Part shown: one piece after another, positions 8,686 to 18,451 of the stretch
Numbering within the stretch: position 1 is the stretch's first letter
Layout: each line of letters opens with the position of its first letter
Assembly: GCF_016918765.2 (NCBI RefSeq)
Contig: NZ_CP092104.1
Location: forward strand, 2,232,001 to 2,296,000
Reading direction: 5' to 3'
Source: Flagellatimonas centrodinii
Lineage (GTDB): Bacteria; Pseudomonadota; Gammaproteobacteria; Nevskiales; Nevskiaceae
DNA length: 64,000 nt
Program-made: the position numbers and the translations under genes
Notes under the pieces: model-generated
The model's input: only the letters and a program-made list of their open reading frames with translations
Databases searched by the model: none
What the model was told of the DNA's origin: nothing

Positions 8686-11652
8686 ATGAACAAGCTTGAA
8701 CAGCGGTCGATTGCCTTTACTGCCCTCGTCGCCATGTGGATGCTCGCAGCCCCGTTGCGCGCCCAGGTGGATCCGGACTGCACCGGCAGCAACCCTGGGA
8801 CTGTCGACTGCATGGCCACTACCTATGCCGACGGCATCACGCATACCGCAAATGGCGGCGATCTGACCGTCAACAGCGCCAACGGGGTTACAAGCTACGG
8901 TACGGGCGGGTTCATCACCTCAGCCACCGGTGACAACAGGCTGACCATCACCAAAGGCACCGGAAACCTCAGCAGCAACGCGACCACCGGGACCCGTGCG
9001 CCCGTGGTCATCGGCGCCACCACAGAGAATGGGAATATCAGCGTCACGACGCAGGGTACGGTCCAGGGCGCCGCGGCCTTCGTGCAGTACGGCGTTCTCG
9101 CCGAAACACTGGGTGGCAACATCAGTCTGAACCTTGGCGGCACCGTCGCGACATCCGGAACATCCGGTGTCGGCGTTGCGGGCATTCGGGCCTTCAGTGC
9201 GGGCGGTGGAAACATCGACATCTTGGCTGCAGGCGCCAACGCCAATGCCAACGGTGGTATCGGCCTGCAGGCGATTTCAACAGGTGGGGATATCTCCGTG
9301 GTCTCGACGGGAACCATCGGAACACAGTCTTCCGCTGGGAGTAGCAATACGGGGGTCCACGCAGAGACGAGTGGAGCGGGCACCATCAACCTGGATCTGG
9401 GCGGGCAGGTACGGGGAGGTGGCTCCGGCAGTGGTGTACATGCGGTGGCCGATACCGGATCCATCACGATCAACCTGTCATCGGTTACAGCGCGCGGCGG
9501 CGCGGCGGTCACGACCCAGTCCAACGGAGTGGCCACCATCAACCTCAACTCGTCCATCTCAGTCCAGTCAATCGCGAATCCGATCTGCAGCTTCGGAGAT
9601 TGTCTGCAAACCGGGGTGGACTACGCAGTGCGTAGCAGTGGGGGCGGCAGTGTCGAGGTCAACGTCATTGGTCCAGCTAACCTTGACCCGGTGCTTGGCG
9701 AGATTGATTCTCGAACGCGCGATGGTGTCAACATTCTCGCGCCCTTCGACTTCAGTGGCCTGCAAGGGGGTGCCGCCGTCAACTTCCATGCGGGATCACT
9801 CTGGCACCTGAGCGGCCGTGACAGTCCGCAGGCCACGGCACCCAGCGTGCTCTCGCCGGGAGACGACACGGTCAGCATCGCGCCGGGGGCCATGATGTTG
9901 ACGTCGCCAGTCGGGCGCACGATTTCGGGCATCCCCGCCGAGAACGATCGTTTTCTGGTGGACTTTGGCGATGGGGAGGATCGCCTTGAAAATGCAGGGA
10001 CCATCGTTGTGGGCAGCCGATTCAAGATCGCTGATCGCGGCGATGGCAGTACTGAGATGCGCTTCGAGAATCTCGAGCTGTTCGAGAACGCAGGGACCAT
10101 GTGGATGGGCGCGGGGGTTGACACCAATACCCTAGGAAACCCGTTCCTCGCCGTGTCTCAGAACGGGCCTCAAGTGGCCGACGGCGACCGCTGGCCGGAC
10201 GACATCCTTGCATTTCCGGGCGCGCGGTTCCACGGCGCCATGAATGAGGAAGGTGCGGCTATTGGCCGGATCATCGCTCACGCCGATATCGGCAAGATCG
10301 GCCAGGCAGGCTGTGGCTTCGAGTTTCGTGTAGGAAATTCCCAGGACCTTCCGGTGACGGACTGTATCGACCTGCGGGATGGCTATGCGACCGGCAGAAC
10401 AAATTTTTTGATCGTGCAGCAAGTTCCAGGTGATCGGGGGGCCTTCAACCCGGAGGGTTCGGTCATCGTCGACGCAAGCGGTGCACAAGCTGAACTGAAC
10501 GATCCGCAGGCGTTCGGTGTCGATCCAGACAGCGTGCAGTTCGGGACGATCAAGACGGCAGATGGTGAGCTTGGCGCAATCGATAAGGGCATTTTCTTCT
10601 ACGCGATTGGATACGATGCTGAGGCCGGACAATACAAGCTGTATGGCCTGCAGGGTCAGGGTACGCAACAGTTCCCATTGTTGATGACGGCGACGAATCG
10701 GCTCTGGCAGCGCTCGGCCGGCGCCTGGTTTGATCGGCAGGTGGATCAGCGCGATCTGGCAGAAGGAGCGGACGTCGACCGCGGGCTCTGGCTCCGTGTA
10801 TCCAGTGGGAGTACGGATCGGGATCTGAATACGCAGATTATGGTCGGTAGCCAAGCTGTGAGCTTTGACAACAGCTATGTACAAGACGATGTTACGACCA
10901 CGTTCGGATGGGACTGGATCGGACAGTCCAACGAACTGGGATCGTTCGTCGCCGGCGGTATGCTCGGCTATGCCCGTTCCGATGTGGACTTTGACGAAAG
11001 TCCCAACCGCATGAACCTTCGCGGGATGCATCTGGGGGCATACAGCAGTCTGACGATAGGTGGTTATTACCTGGACATGGCGATCAGCCAGATGTGGGTG
11101 GATCTGGATAACGACCAACCAGCCCTGAACCTGGAGCCCGACACAGCAATCCTCAGTACACGGTCATCGTCGATTGGCGGCCGCCTGGAAACGGGCTGGC
11201 GTATTCCGCTTGGGTTCTTGCAGGTGGAACCTCTCGTGGGCCTTGCCTGGGTCAAGACAAGCATGTCTGGCATGCGTGTGCCGGCCTCAGATCCTGACCC
11301 GGACCGTATTGGGGGTAACGTCAGCTTCGAGGACCAGACGCAGAACAACGTCAGCTACGGCCTGCGCCTGAGCGTGGAGAACCTGTTCGCCAGCTTTGCG
11401 CCCACCGGCATCAGCCTGACGGCGCGCGCCATCGACGAGATCCACGGTACCAGCACGGTATCCGTTTCCAATCGTGGGCCCATCGACGCACCGGCTACGG
11501 ACGCCCTCGACGGCACCTTTACCCAGATCTCCGGCAGCATCCACGTCAGCAATACCAGCCGCTCATTGGCAGGGTATGTGAATGTGGATTCGCTGGATGG
11601 CGACGACCTCTCAAGCGTCGGCATCGGTGCTGGGGTGCGGTATCAGTGGTGA
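8686..11652 (+). CDS. Type V autotransporter
   Basis: A 988-residue protein with a signal peptide (cleavage near PLRAQ, residue 26). The passenger is rich in Gly, Ser, Thr and Asn with a repeating beta-helix feel (GNISLNLGGTVATSG, TINLDLGGQVRGGG), and resembles autotransporter adhesins. The last ~300 residues form a beta-domain from GLWLRVSSGSTDRDLN to the terminal GAGVRYQW, whose final aromatic residue suits Bam recognition. Six cysteines occur as three close pairs. The gene starts 13 nt after the receptor stop with AAGGGAGAG in the gap, so it should be co-transcribed and placed under the FecIR system. No protease triad was recognised. Confidence 0.9.
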   Translation: MNKLEQRSIAFTALVAMWMLAAPLRAQVDPDCTGSNPGTVDCMATTYADGITHTANGGDLTVNSANGVTSYGTGGFITSATGDNRLTITKGTGNLSSNATTGTRAPVVIGATTENGNISVTTQGTVQGAAAFVQYGVLAETLGGNISLNLGGTVATSGTSGVGVAGIRAFSAGGGNIDILAAGANANANGGIGLQAISTGGDISVVSTGTIGTQSSAGSSNTGVHAETSGAGTINLDLGGQVRGGGSGSGVHAVADTGSITINLSSVTARGGAAVTTQSNGVATINLNSSISVQSIANPICSFGDCLQTGVDYAVRSSGGGSVEVNVIGPANLDPVLGEIDSRTRDGVNILAPFDFSGLQGGAAVNFHAGSLWHLSGRDSPQATAPSVLSPGDDTVSIAPGAMMLTSPVGRTISGIPAENDRFLVDFGDGEDRLENAGTIVVGSRFKIADRGDGSTEMRFENLELFENAGTMWMGAGVDTNTLGNPFLAVSQNGPQVADGDRWPDDILAFPGARFHGAMNEEGAAIGRIIAHADIGKIGQAGCGFEFRVGNSQDLPVTDCIDLRDGYATGRTNFLIVQQVPGDRGAFNPEGSVIVDASGAQAELNDPQAFGVDPDSVQFGTIKTADGELGAIDKGIFFYAIGYDAEAGQYKLYGLQGQGTQQFPLLMTATNRLWQRSAGAWFDRQVDQRDLAEGADVDRGLWLRVSSGSTDRDLNTQIMVGSQAVSFDNSYVQDDVTTTFGWDWIGQSNELGSFVAGGMLGYARSDVDFDESPNRMNLRGMHLGAYSSLTIGGYYLDMAISQMWVDLDNDQPALNLEPDTAILSTRSSSIGGRLETGWRIPLGFLQVEPLVGLAWVKTSMSGMRVPASDPDPDRIGGNVSFEDQTQNNVSYGLRLSVENLFASFAPTGISLTARAIDEIHGTSTVSVSNRGPIDAPATDALDGTFTQISGSIHVSNTSRSLAGYVNVDSLDGDDLSSVGIGAGVRYQW

Positions 11653-11664
11653 ACTGAACTGAGA

Positions 11665-11690
11665 GCCCGGCTCGTAAGAGCCGGGCCTTT
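11665..11690 (+). terminator. Rho-independent terminator after the autotransporter
   Basis: GCCCGGCTC-gtaa-GAGCCGGGC forms a perfect 9-bp stem with a 4-nt loop, followed by CTTT. The T-run is short. It closes the FecIR-receptor-autotransporter operon, 12 nt after the stop codon. Confidence 0.8.
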
Positions 11691-11875
11691 ACACAATCCG
11701 GATTTGTCGCGCCGTTGGCAGCGATTCCCAAGGCTGATCCGGCACTGCAGCGGCTACCGCGTGCTGTCGCCGCTGCTTCTGTATTTAGGCTTTGTGCCAT
11801 AAACGGTTGCCTACGGCTCAGGCGCGCCGGAAGCTGTCGCCCCAAAGCTTGATCAGATACTTCTTTTCAGTCCGA

Positions 11876-14800
11876 CTAAATTTTTTTGGGCCGTAAGTCG
11901 AGGCCCCTTACAGTCACAAACGCCCCATACCCCAGGTTAGCCGCCAAATCGGCGGCTTCAGCATCCAGCCGGGCTATCACCTCGTCGAACCCTATTCGGT
12001 TCCCCGTATCCGGATCCTTCCAGAATCGGTCGGTCGAGACTGAAATCAACAAGCAGCCAACACGCCGATGTTCCGGTGTCATGTACTTTCCAATCAACTG
12101 CGTACGGAGCGCGCCCTGTAGATCGGAGAAGGAGTAGCCGTTTTCGCCGACCTTGAGTTCAATCACCGCCTCAAGATGAGCTGAGGTAGAGGTCAGGCGG
12201 ATATCGGACTCTTTCTCGTCCCCCGTCACGGCTTCCTGATTGACCACGTAGGCGCTCCGGGCCATCTTCTGCAGCTCTGCTGCCAGCGCACGGCGCAGTA
12301 GTCGCTCGATGCTGATCGTCGCCCAGAGCTCCCTCGGTGACGCATCCTGGAACAGAAGATCTTCGATGTCGGCAAGCCTCGTGTCGAGCAAGGCTGCCAT
12401 TTCCACGCGGCTGGTTGGTGAGAAATCATGTTCCCGCTCCAGTTGCAGGACGTTGGCCTCGCTCAAGACGACGGAATCCCACTCTACCGCCAAATTCTCC
12501 AAGGCTATCGCCCGGATACGATCGCGGTGACGCGCGACCTCAGGGTCCTCGGCGAACTGCATCGTGATTTCCCATGCACCCGGTCCCTTGATGCCCAATA
12601 GCGCGCTCTCCAGCGCACTCCGGCCATGCTGCGCATGGTCCCGAGGAACGGGCGAGTAAACGCCATCATGATGCAGATCGTCCTCGAACCTGACGTGCCG
12701 GTTGGCCAGCCGGACGAGCCGCAGCAGCAGTTCAGGCTCCGCCCCGAACCTTGCCAGATCCAGATCAGATCTGTGCCCGAACAGCGACGAGAACCAGCCG
12801 ACCACCTGTGATTCCGGCGCAGGTGGGATCGGCATGGCCAGCCGCTCCATTTCGACGACGCACACCGCTGGATCCAGGTGTGCGAGGATCGGAAGCCAGA
12901 ACAGGATCTCTGCGGGTTCGGGTGTGCGCTGCAACCTCGATAGTCCTACTGCTCGCGAATACGCAGCGTCTTGGTCGTCTCCATGGTCGAGAAGAAGCTT
13001 CGTCGCGCATCTGACCTTGTCGGCCTCCAAGATGGAAGCATCGCCATTGGAAAGCGCATCCTTCAGCCAAGACCGGATGCGTACCAAGAACAGCGAGATG
13101 ATCGCGGGGGAGGCATGGGAGACATCCCGTAGGAGCATCGAGTGCTTCGTATCTACATCCTCTAGCTCGTCCATGAGCTCGTTCCCGATCGTTGTATCCA
13201 CAACAGACGGATGCGCACTAGCAACTGCTTCGAGCCAAGGTGGCAATCGATTCAGATCCAACAATGCGTAACGGCAAGCAAGGTCAGCTTCTTCTGCTGT
13301 GAGCTTGGATGCCCAGGAGGCGCCATCAGACTCCGCATAGAGGCCAGCAAGACCCATTTGCCACCGCAACAGATAGCTGTTCCGCTGATCTGGAGGCCGC
13401 TCTGACCGCAGGGTAGGTCGATCATTACGCCAGACTGCCGCGAGCGCGACTCTGAAGCGATCCGTCATGTCCTTGTCGAAGACCCGTTCGATGAACCCAG
13501 GGTTCCATCCGGAGAACGAGCGATCTTGAGCATCCTTCTCCATGGCACGCCAAAGGTCCCAACTGGTGTTTTCGATGCGGCTCTCCGAGAAGGCGGTCTC
13601 TGGATCGTTGTTTAACTCGCGCCAGAACAGCTTCCAGCTGGCAAGATTCTTGGCGTGCTTCCGTTTGGCCTTTTTCTTCCGCTTTTCCCCTTCGATCTGC
13701 CACGCGGGGGGAGGGCGCGGGTTCTCCACCGCGTTCAGATACCCTTTGGCGCGGTTCTCCAGCACTCCGCTGTCGCTGGACATCGCAACAAGTTGCTTCA
13801 GCCATGCCAGGCGACCCGGGTGGCTATGCGAGTATTGGAGGGCCGTCTCCAGGGCAAGTTCGCGATCTGGAAGCGGCCTCGAGGTGTCGGAAAGCGTGTG
13901 TAGCAGCCATTTGGCATCCTTCTTGAGTTCGATCTGGTATGCACCATACGAATGAAACAGATGGAACCTAGGGCACGGGCCGCATTCGTCCTTCGGGTAG
14001 TGCTCCCTGACCAATCGGTCGTTGGCCCAGAACACGCCCGCCCGGATCTCGCTCGGTGCGTCGGCGAGGACGGCCCTCAGGATCTTGGTGTCCTCGGCGT
14101 CATCACGATCCAGTCTCGCCAGTAATCCGGACAATGCGACGGCGTTGAAGAGGTCGGGGCAGGTGTCCCCCATCTCCAGCCGGCGGCGGCTGACGACCTG
14201 CAACGCAGGCACCAGATCCTGGCGATCGGACGTGACTCGATAGTGCTGGACATGCCAGCGGCAACTGTCTGATACCAGTGCTGCCAGTCCGTGTTGCAGC
14301 TTAGCCAAGACCATTGGATCCAATTGTGCCTTGACGATTGCCAGCGGCAACACGATGGAGATGCCCCCGATCTCACGCGATTTCGGGGATAGGCGCGCAA
14401 GCGCCTTGACGAGTTGCGGAACCGACAGGTGCTGGGGGAATAGGTGGACGATGACTGATCGTGCCAAGTCTTCATGCCAGCCGGGCGATGCGGAGGCAAC
14501 CAAATCCAGCAATTTCGGTAGGCGCGAATCCTGAAGTTGCGCGAGCGCCAAAAGTCCATTCAATCGATCGCGCGCATCATTGTTTTGATCGATGGCAACG
14601 TCATAGGCGATGTCTGCGCGGCCAATCATCTGCCCAGCGCCGATCAGTTCAAGCAGCGTCTCCCGAACTTCGGGATTCTCGACGCCGCCAGCCCATAGGC
14701 GGGTGGTGACCTCTTGGAGATCGTTCGTCGCCAGTCGTTGTACCTGTAGATTCGGAATCCCTTGGCCCCGCCAGCCGCCAGCGCCGTACTTGCGAACGTA

Positions 14801-15439
14801 TCGCTCGAGCGCCCGCGTCCGCAGCGCCAAGGTCAATGAGCCGGGATCGCCGTACCGCAGCAGAACACTCGGTTCGTGTTCGAGTAGTTCGGAGCAAACG
14901 GGCGGAATGTAGGGCGCCAACCAAGCGGCAACGGGCTGGAGCGAAGGCTTGGCGATTCGCTGGCCTTCCGGTGTCGTGGCGAACAGCAGGCGCATTAGCG
15001 CTCGGATCGGGAGCCCACGATCCACGAGCGACTTGAGTCTTTCCGCCGCCAGGAACTCAATGATGGTTCGGTTGTGGAATCGAACCCGTCCGTAGGTGGC
15101 GAAGCCGAATAGAGGGCGTTCGAGCAGTGTTTTTACTTCATCGTCTGTCCAGTCATCCAGAATCTTTGTCGGATTCAGCGGCGCATCCCCTTGGCCGCGG
15201 TCATTGTCGCTGCTGTGCCAGAGTGTCAGTTTTCGCGAGAGCAGGGCCGCTAGGGCCAATCGGGCTGCTCCTTCGCGCGCCCGTTGTGGCGGCAGCTGAG
15301 TACGTTCCTGCCGGTCGCCGCGGGGCCGCAGCTTTATCTCGAGGCTGTTATCCACTTGCTCGCGATGGGCGCGAATGCACCCATGCACCTTCCAGTCGCC
15401 GCAAAGCTCCAGAAAATCCAACGGACGTTTTGCGAAGTC
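11876..15439 (-). pseudogene. STAND/NACHT NTPase-nuclease, C-terminal fragment (interrupted by IS)
   Basis: About 1187 residues that continue the frame of the NTPase fragment at 16664-17389 once the IS is removed. It holds the winged-helix part of a NACHT-like module (FHNRTIIEFLAAERL), then a long helical repeat region of the HEAT/ARM kind. The end looks like a PD-(D/E)XK nuclease: an Asp (codon 12203-12205) and the strand AVIELK with Glu and Lys (12152-12160), spaced D-X14-E-L-K, then a Gln-containing helix (DLQGALRTQLIGKYM). Such proteins fit the STAND antiphage group (Avs, bNACHT), though those usually carry the effector at the N-terminus. G+C is visibly lower than in flanking genes. A TTG or other internal start could still express this part alone. 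Confidence 0.8.
15437..15439. repeat. Target-site duplication GTC, left copy
   Basis: GTC directly precedes the IS end at 15440 and is repeated right after the other end at 16664-16666. A 3-bp duplication fits the IS3 family. Confidence 0.75.
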
Positions 15440-15444
15440 GGGTT

Positions 15445-16266
15445 CTACCCCGTAACCACGGACGGTTTGGAAAGAGCTGAAAACTTCTGATCCTGCTTGG
15501 CGACTCTACGCCGCATTCTCGGGTTGTGGAATCGCTCGATGTAGTCGAACACATCCGCCTTGGCGACATCGAGCGTCGGATACTTCACACGGTGCGTGCG
15601 CTCCCGCTTGAGCATGCCGAAGAAGCCCTCGCAGGCAGCGTTGTCTCCGCAATGGCCAACGGCACTCATTGAGCACAGCAGCGTGTTCCTGGTCAGATAG
15701 CGTTGATAGTCACTGCTGCGGAATTGGCTGCCGCGATCCGAATGTAGGATCACTGACCATCCGCCCTGACGTTGCCAGATCGCCATTTCGACGGCCCGGA
15801 TCACCATCTGACGGTCCTGCCGGTGATGCATCGACCACCCGATCACGAGCTTGCTGAACAGGTCGAGGACGACGCATAGATACAGCTTGCCCTCGTCGGT
15901 TTTGATCTCGGTGATGTCGGTCACCCACTTGGTCTCGGGCTCCAAAGCATTGAAATCCCGCTCCAGCAGATTGCGCACGCCAGGTGGCGGCAGCCCCGGC
16001 TGACCGCGCGGGCCGCGCCGTTTCCTGCGCGGCCAGCCCTGCACGCCGTGCAGCGCCATCAGGCGAGCCACGCGATTGACGCTGGCAGTCTCACCTTCTT
16101 CGGCAAGATCCTCCTGCATGCGAGGCGCACCCAGAACGCCACGGCTGTCTTCGTGAAGCTCACGGATGCGTGCAAGCAGTCGATCGTTGTCGACCTGACG
16201 TGCGCTGGGCTGGCGCGTACTCCAGCCGTAATAACCGCTCGGCGACACCCGCAGGCAGCGGCACAT
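15445..16266 (-). CDS. IS3-family transposase OrfB (DDE catalytic part)
   Basis: The rve-type integrase domain shows the DDE residues in [21 protein letters not shown] and [16 protein letters not shown]. The N-terminal HTH_21 region is [20 protein letters not shown]. An ATG exists at 16266, but the frame is open further upstream (reading [17 protein letters not shown]) to the slippery site at 16353-16359, so the working protein is probably the OrfAB fusion made by -1 frameshifting. The stop is a TAG inside the terminal repeat. Confidence 0.94.
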   Translation of the reverse strand: MCRCLRVSPSGYYGWSTRQPSARQVDNDRLLARIRELHEDSRGVLGAPRMQEDLAEEGETASVNRVARLMALHGVQGWPRRKRRGPRGQPGLPPPGVRNLLERDFNALEPETKWVTDITEIKTDEGKLYLCVVLDLFSKLVIGWSMHHRQDRQMVIRAVEMAIWQRQGGWSVILHSDRGSQFRSSDYQRYLTRNTLLCSMSAVGHCGDNAACEGFFGMLKRERTHRVKYPTLDVAKADVFDYIERFHNPRMRRRVAKQDQKFSALSKPSVVTG

Positions 16267-16313
16267 CAGGCGAACAGGGAAATCATCGCGGCAACGCTCG
16301 ATCGCCTGATATC

Positions 16314-16601
16314 TCAGGACGACCCCTTGGCAAAGAACGTCGCCGCTTCGCGTAAAAAATCCCGCTCCTTCTTCACCCGGGCAAGCTCGCGTTTGAGCCG
16401 CGCCAGCTCCTCATCGCGGGCGGTGCCCGTGCCACCAAAGGCGACTTGCCCTTGGCCCTCAATCTCGCGCTTCCAGCGGGTTAGCAGGCTGTCCCGGATG
16501 CCCAACTCCCGGGCGACCTGCGCGCAACTCACACCCGGCTGGCGGCACTGCTCAACAGCCCCGCGCTTGAACTCCGGGCTGAACTTCCTTCGCTTCGACA
16601 T
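16314..16601 (-). CDS. IS3-family transposase OrfA (HTH, leucine-zipper)
   Basis: A 95-residue protein starting at ATG 16601 with AAAAGGAG just upstream. The N-terminus is the HTH_Tnp_1 domain ([17 protein letters not shown], then [18 protein letters not shown]). A C-terminal heptad-like coiled coil ([20 protein letters not shown]) mediates multimerisation. It binds the IS ends, and its 3' end contains the frameshift signal for OrfAB. Confidence 0.94.
   Translation of the reverse strand: MSKRRKFSPEFKRGAVEQCRQPGVSCAQVARELGIRDSLLTRWKREIEGQGQVAFGGTGTARDEELARLKRELARVKKERDFLREAATFFAKGSS
16353..16359 (-). promoter_or_regulatory. Programmed -1 frameshift heptamer in the IS
   Basis: On the minus strand T TTT TTA lies in the orfA frame (codons TTT TTA after a T), a classic X XXY YYZ slippery sequence. 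After a -1 slip there is no stop before the orfB frame, which gives a continuous OrfAB. Confidence 0.75.
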
Positions 16602-16663
16602 GAACACTCCTTTTGGCCATTGTCGGCCTTCTCGAAAGTGTCCGTGCTATCGGGGTAGAACCC

Positions 16664-16666
16664 GTC
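16664..16666. repeat. Target-site duplication GTC, right copy
   Basis: Second copy of the 3-bp duplication flanking the IS. On the minus strand it is the Asp codon GAC of the interrupted gene. Confidence 0.75.
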
Positions 16667-17389
16667 ATGGGCATGGTGGGCATTGACAGCATCGAGCAGC
16701 GCATCCGGATCATCCACGTCTTGGGCGGTTGCGAGCGCGCGCATCTGCTTTTCGTCCAGCGCCGAAAGGGCGACAAATCGCCACTCCGGCGTCGAGCGCT
16801 CGGCCGGCTTCTCTTTGTTCACGCTCATCGCTACGTTTGCGAAGTAGTCTTCCGGTACGAACACTTTTGGCGGCGGTTGGACCGGGAGCCACTTTTTAAC
16901 GAGGGTCAAGTCGAACGCGGTCGGCCGCGTCGTCAGCACGATGCATGCTCGCTCAAGGTTGTCGCCCAGGGCTGCGGCGAACCGCTTGAGCGTCGTTTCA
17001 AAAGAGCGCCGGGTGAGCTTCAGCTCGTCGACTGAGTCCAGGAAGAAGAATGCACGTTCTGTCTGCGCTGCTTTCCAGTTGTCGAAGCGCTGCTTCTCCC
17101 CGACGGAAAACTGTCTTTCCAAGACGTCTGTCGCCAGCGTGGCCAGTTCCACAAAGAATGCTGATCGGCCCTCCTCCCAAAGCCTTTGCTGTTGGCGTTG
17201 ACACTCATAGGTCTTGCCCATACCAGCTTCTGAGACGATCAGGACGCGCTCAGACTCCAACAGGGTAGACCAACCCGTCCTTCCTCCCACGGCGAAATCG
17301 GCCAGAAGCTCAGCGTTTTCAAGTTGGGTGCATTCATCTGTGGGAAGATCAAAAAAAGTTCGATTCAGCGCTTGTCCAGTCGTCGTCAT
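16664..17389 (-). pseudogene. STAND/NACHT NTPase-nuclease, N-terminal fragment (interrupted by IS)
   Basis: About 242 residues holding the NTPase core: Walker A SEAGMGKT (about nt 17210-17233) and Walker B AFFFLDSVDEL (about nt 17020-17055), the latter with the extra acidic residues of NACHT proteins, then a sensor-like LTTRPTAFD. The frame runs into the IS at 16663. Joining ...AHHAHD to FAKRPLDFLELC at 15436 restores a protein of about 1428 residues. The ATG at 17389 lacks a clear Shine-Dalgarno; a GTG at 17446 would add 19 residues. The N-terminal extension before the NTPase is short, with no recognisable effector domain there. Confidence 0.82.
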
Positions 17390-17747
17390 CGGGTAAGTGT
17401 TGAGAGCGGAAGCTCCGCCGTCAAGCAAGCACTTCGGAAGTAGCACTTTTGGTAACTGCGAGCGGTAATCGGTAGGCGTGAGCTCGTCCTGCGCGGAGTT
17501 GGGGGCCGGAGTGAATATCCGCAGTGCCGAGACCGAGCTGCCCTGCGGTCATGCCCGTGGCCCTTTTTGATAGGGGCGGCGGAATCAGGGTGCATCAACC
17601 TGCAGTTTGATGCGATGAGTGTGGGTGTGAAGCTTCAGTATTGAGCGCTGGGCGGCGAGTGCTGAGGAAGTGCACCGAGTCATATCGCTCAGCTTGGCTT
17701 TGCGCGCAGATGGCGATAGGATTAAATCCTACTCGATGGAGGCTGCC
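17390..17747. other. Intergenic stretch between the STAND gene and the ParDE module
   Basis: About 360 bp with divergent orientation on the two sides, so it should hold both promoters. No convincing gene, tRNA end or attachment repeat was seen. The only clear element is the palindrome at 17717-17731 before parD. Confidence 0.5.
17717..17731. promoter_or_regulatory. Palindromic putative ParD operator
   Basis: TAGGATT-A-AATCCTA is a perfect 15-bp palindrome, 16 bp before the parD start codon and just before its GGAGG. Ribbon-helix-helix antitoxins repress their own operons by binding such sites. Confidence 0.6.
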
Positions 17748-18023
17748 ATGCGATCAACCCAGCAACTCAGCATCACCCTGCCGAATGAGATGGCCGACGC
17801 CATTCGTGAAAAGGTGGCATCGGGCGAGTACGCGAGCGAAAGCGAAGTGATCCGTGACGGCTTGCGTGCGCTGTTGGCGCGGGATCGGGCCGTGGCCCTC
17901 TGGCTTCGTGAGCAGGTTGCGCCGGCATACGATGCGGTGAAGGCAACGCCATCGCGAGTGAAGACCGCATCGCAGGTGCGTGAGACGGTCGCCAAAGCCG
18001 CCCGGCGTCCCCGCGGGAAGTGA
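17748..18023 (+). CDS. ParD-family ribbon-helix-helix antitoxin
   Basis: A 91-residue type II antitoxin. The N-terminal strand (QQLSITLPNEMADAIREKV) and helix pair (SGEYASESEVIRDGLRALLAR) are the ParD DNA-binding half; the basic C-terminal tail wraps the toxin. ATG 17748 follows GGAGG (17738-17742). Its TGA overlaps the ATG of the ParE gene (TGATG). It should neutralise ParE and autorepress through the upstream palindrome. Confidence 0.92.
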   Translation: MRSTQQLSITLPNEMADAIREKVASGEYASESEVIRDGLRALLARDRAVALWLREQVAPAYDAVKATPSRVKTASQVRETVAKAARRPRGK

Positions 18024-18331
18024 TGGATCGCTACCTGGTCGTTTTTACACCGGAAGCGGAGGCACAGCTTGAGGCGCTCTACCACCACTTGGCGGTAGAA
18101 GGGTTCCCGCAGGTTGCGGCGCGATATGTGGATGCCGTGATCGATCACTGCGAGAAACTGGAGCTGTTCCCGGTGCGAGGGCTATTGCGTGACGACATCC
18201 GTCCGGGACTGAGGCTGACCAACTATCGAAAGCACACCATCATCGCGTTCACCATTGAGGCTGATCGCGTGGTGATCGTCGGCGTGTTCCACGGCGGCCA
18301 GAACTATGAGGCAGCCCTTGCGGATGAGTAG
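18023..18331 (+). CDS. ParE/RelE-superfamily toxin
   Basis: A 102-residue protein of the ParE fold (YLVVFTPEAEAQLEALYHHL, then RYVDAVIDHCEKLELFPVRG and the C-terminal VVIVGVFHGGQNYE). ParE toxins poison DNA gyrase; RelE relatives cut mRNA. The sequence fits ParE better because of the linked ParD and the FHGGQN ending. Translation is coupled to the antitoxin by a 1-nt overlap. The module sits beside the STAND gene, which makes this an accessory or defence-type region. Confidence 0.92.
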   Translation: MDRYLVVFTPEAEAQLEALYHHLAVEGFPQVAARYVDAVIDHCEKLELFPVRGLLRDDIRPGLRLTNYRKHTIIAFTIEADRVVIVGVFHGGQNYEAALADE

Positions 18332-18451
18332 GCCCCATCGCTCATGGCAGCGCCGTTAGCCAGGCCGCCGCTCCTGTTGATGTCTGAAAGTGGCACAGGT
18401 GTGCTATGTCTGGCGCCGGCCTCTGCGCCCGGCATCTCGGATAATCCCCCC

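Larger units (their letters stand above)
15440..16663 (-). mobile_element. Complete IS3-family insertion sequence, 1224 bp
   Basis: Both ends begin GGGTTCTACCCCG, and the imperfect terminal inverted repeats extend about 35 bp (shared CACGGAC and TTT blocks). It is flanked by GTC duplications. It carries orfA and orfB in the overlapping -1 arrangement typical of IS3, both on the minus strand. The orfB stop codon lies inside the right inverted repeat. The element sits in a STAND NTPase gene in the same orientation. The open frames and intact ends suggest a recent, possibly active copy. Ends starting with GGG rather than TG are unusual, so a boundary shift of 1-2 bp is possible. Confidence 0.9.

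Noticed and set aside
11691-11875. A gene between the autotransporter terminator and the STAND gene
   Set aside because: Only short antisense frames exist; the stretch probably holds just the 3' untranslated regions.
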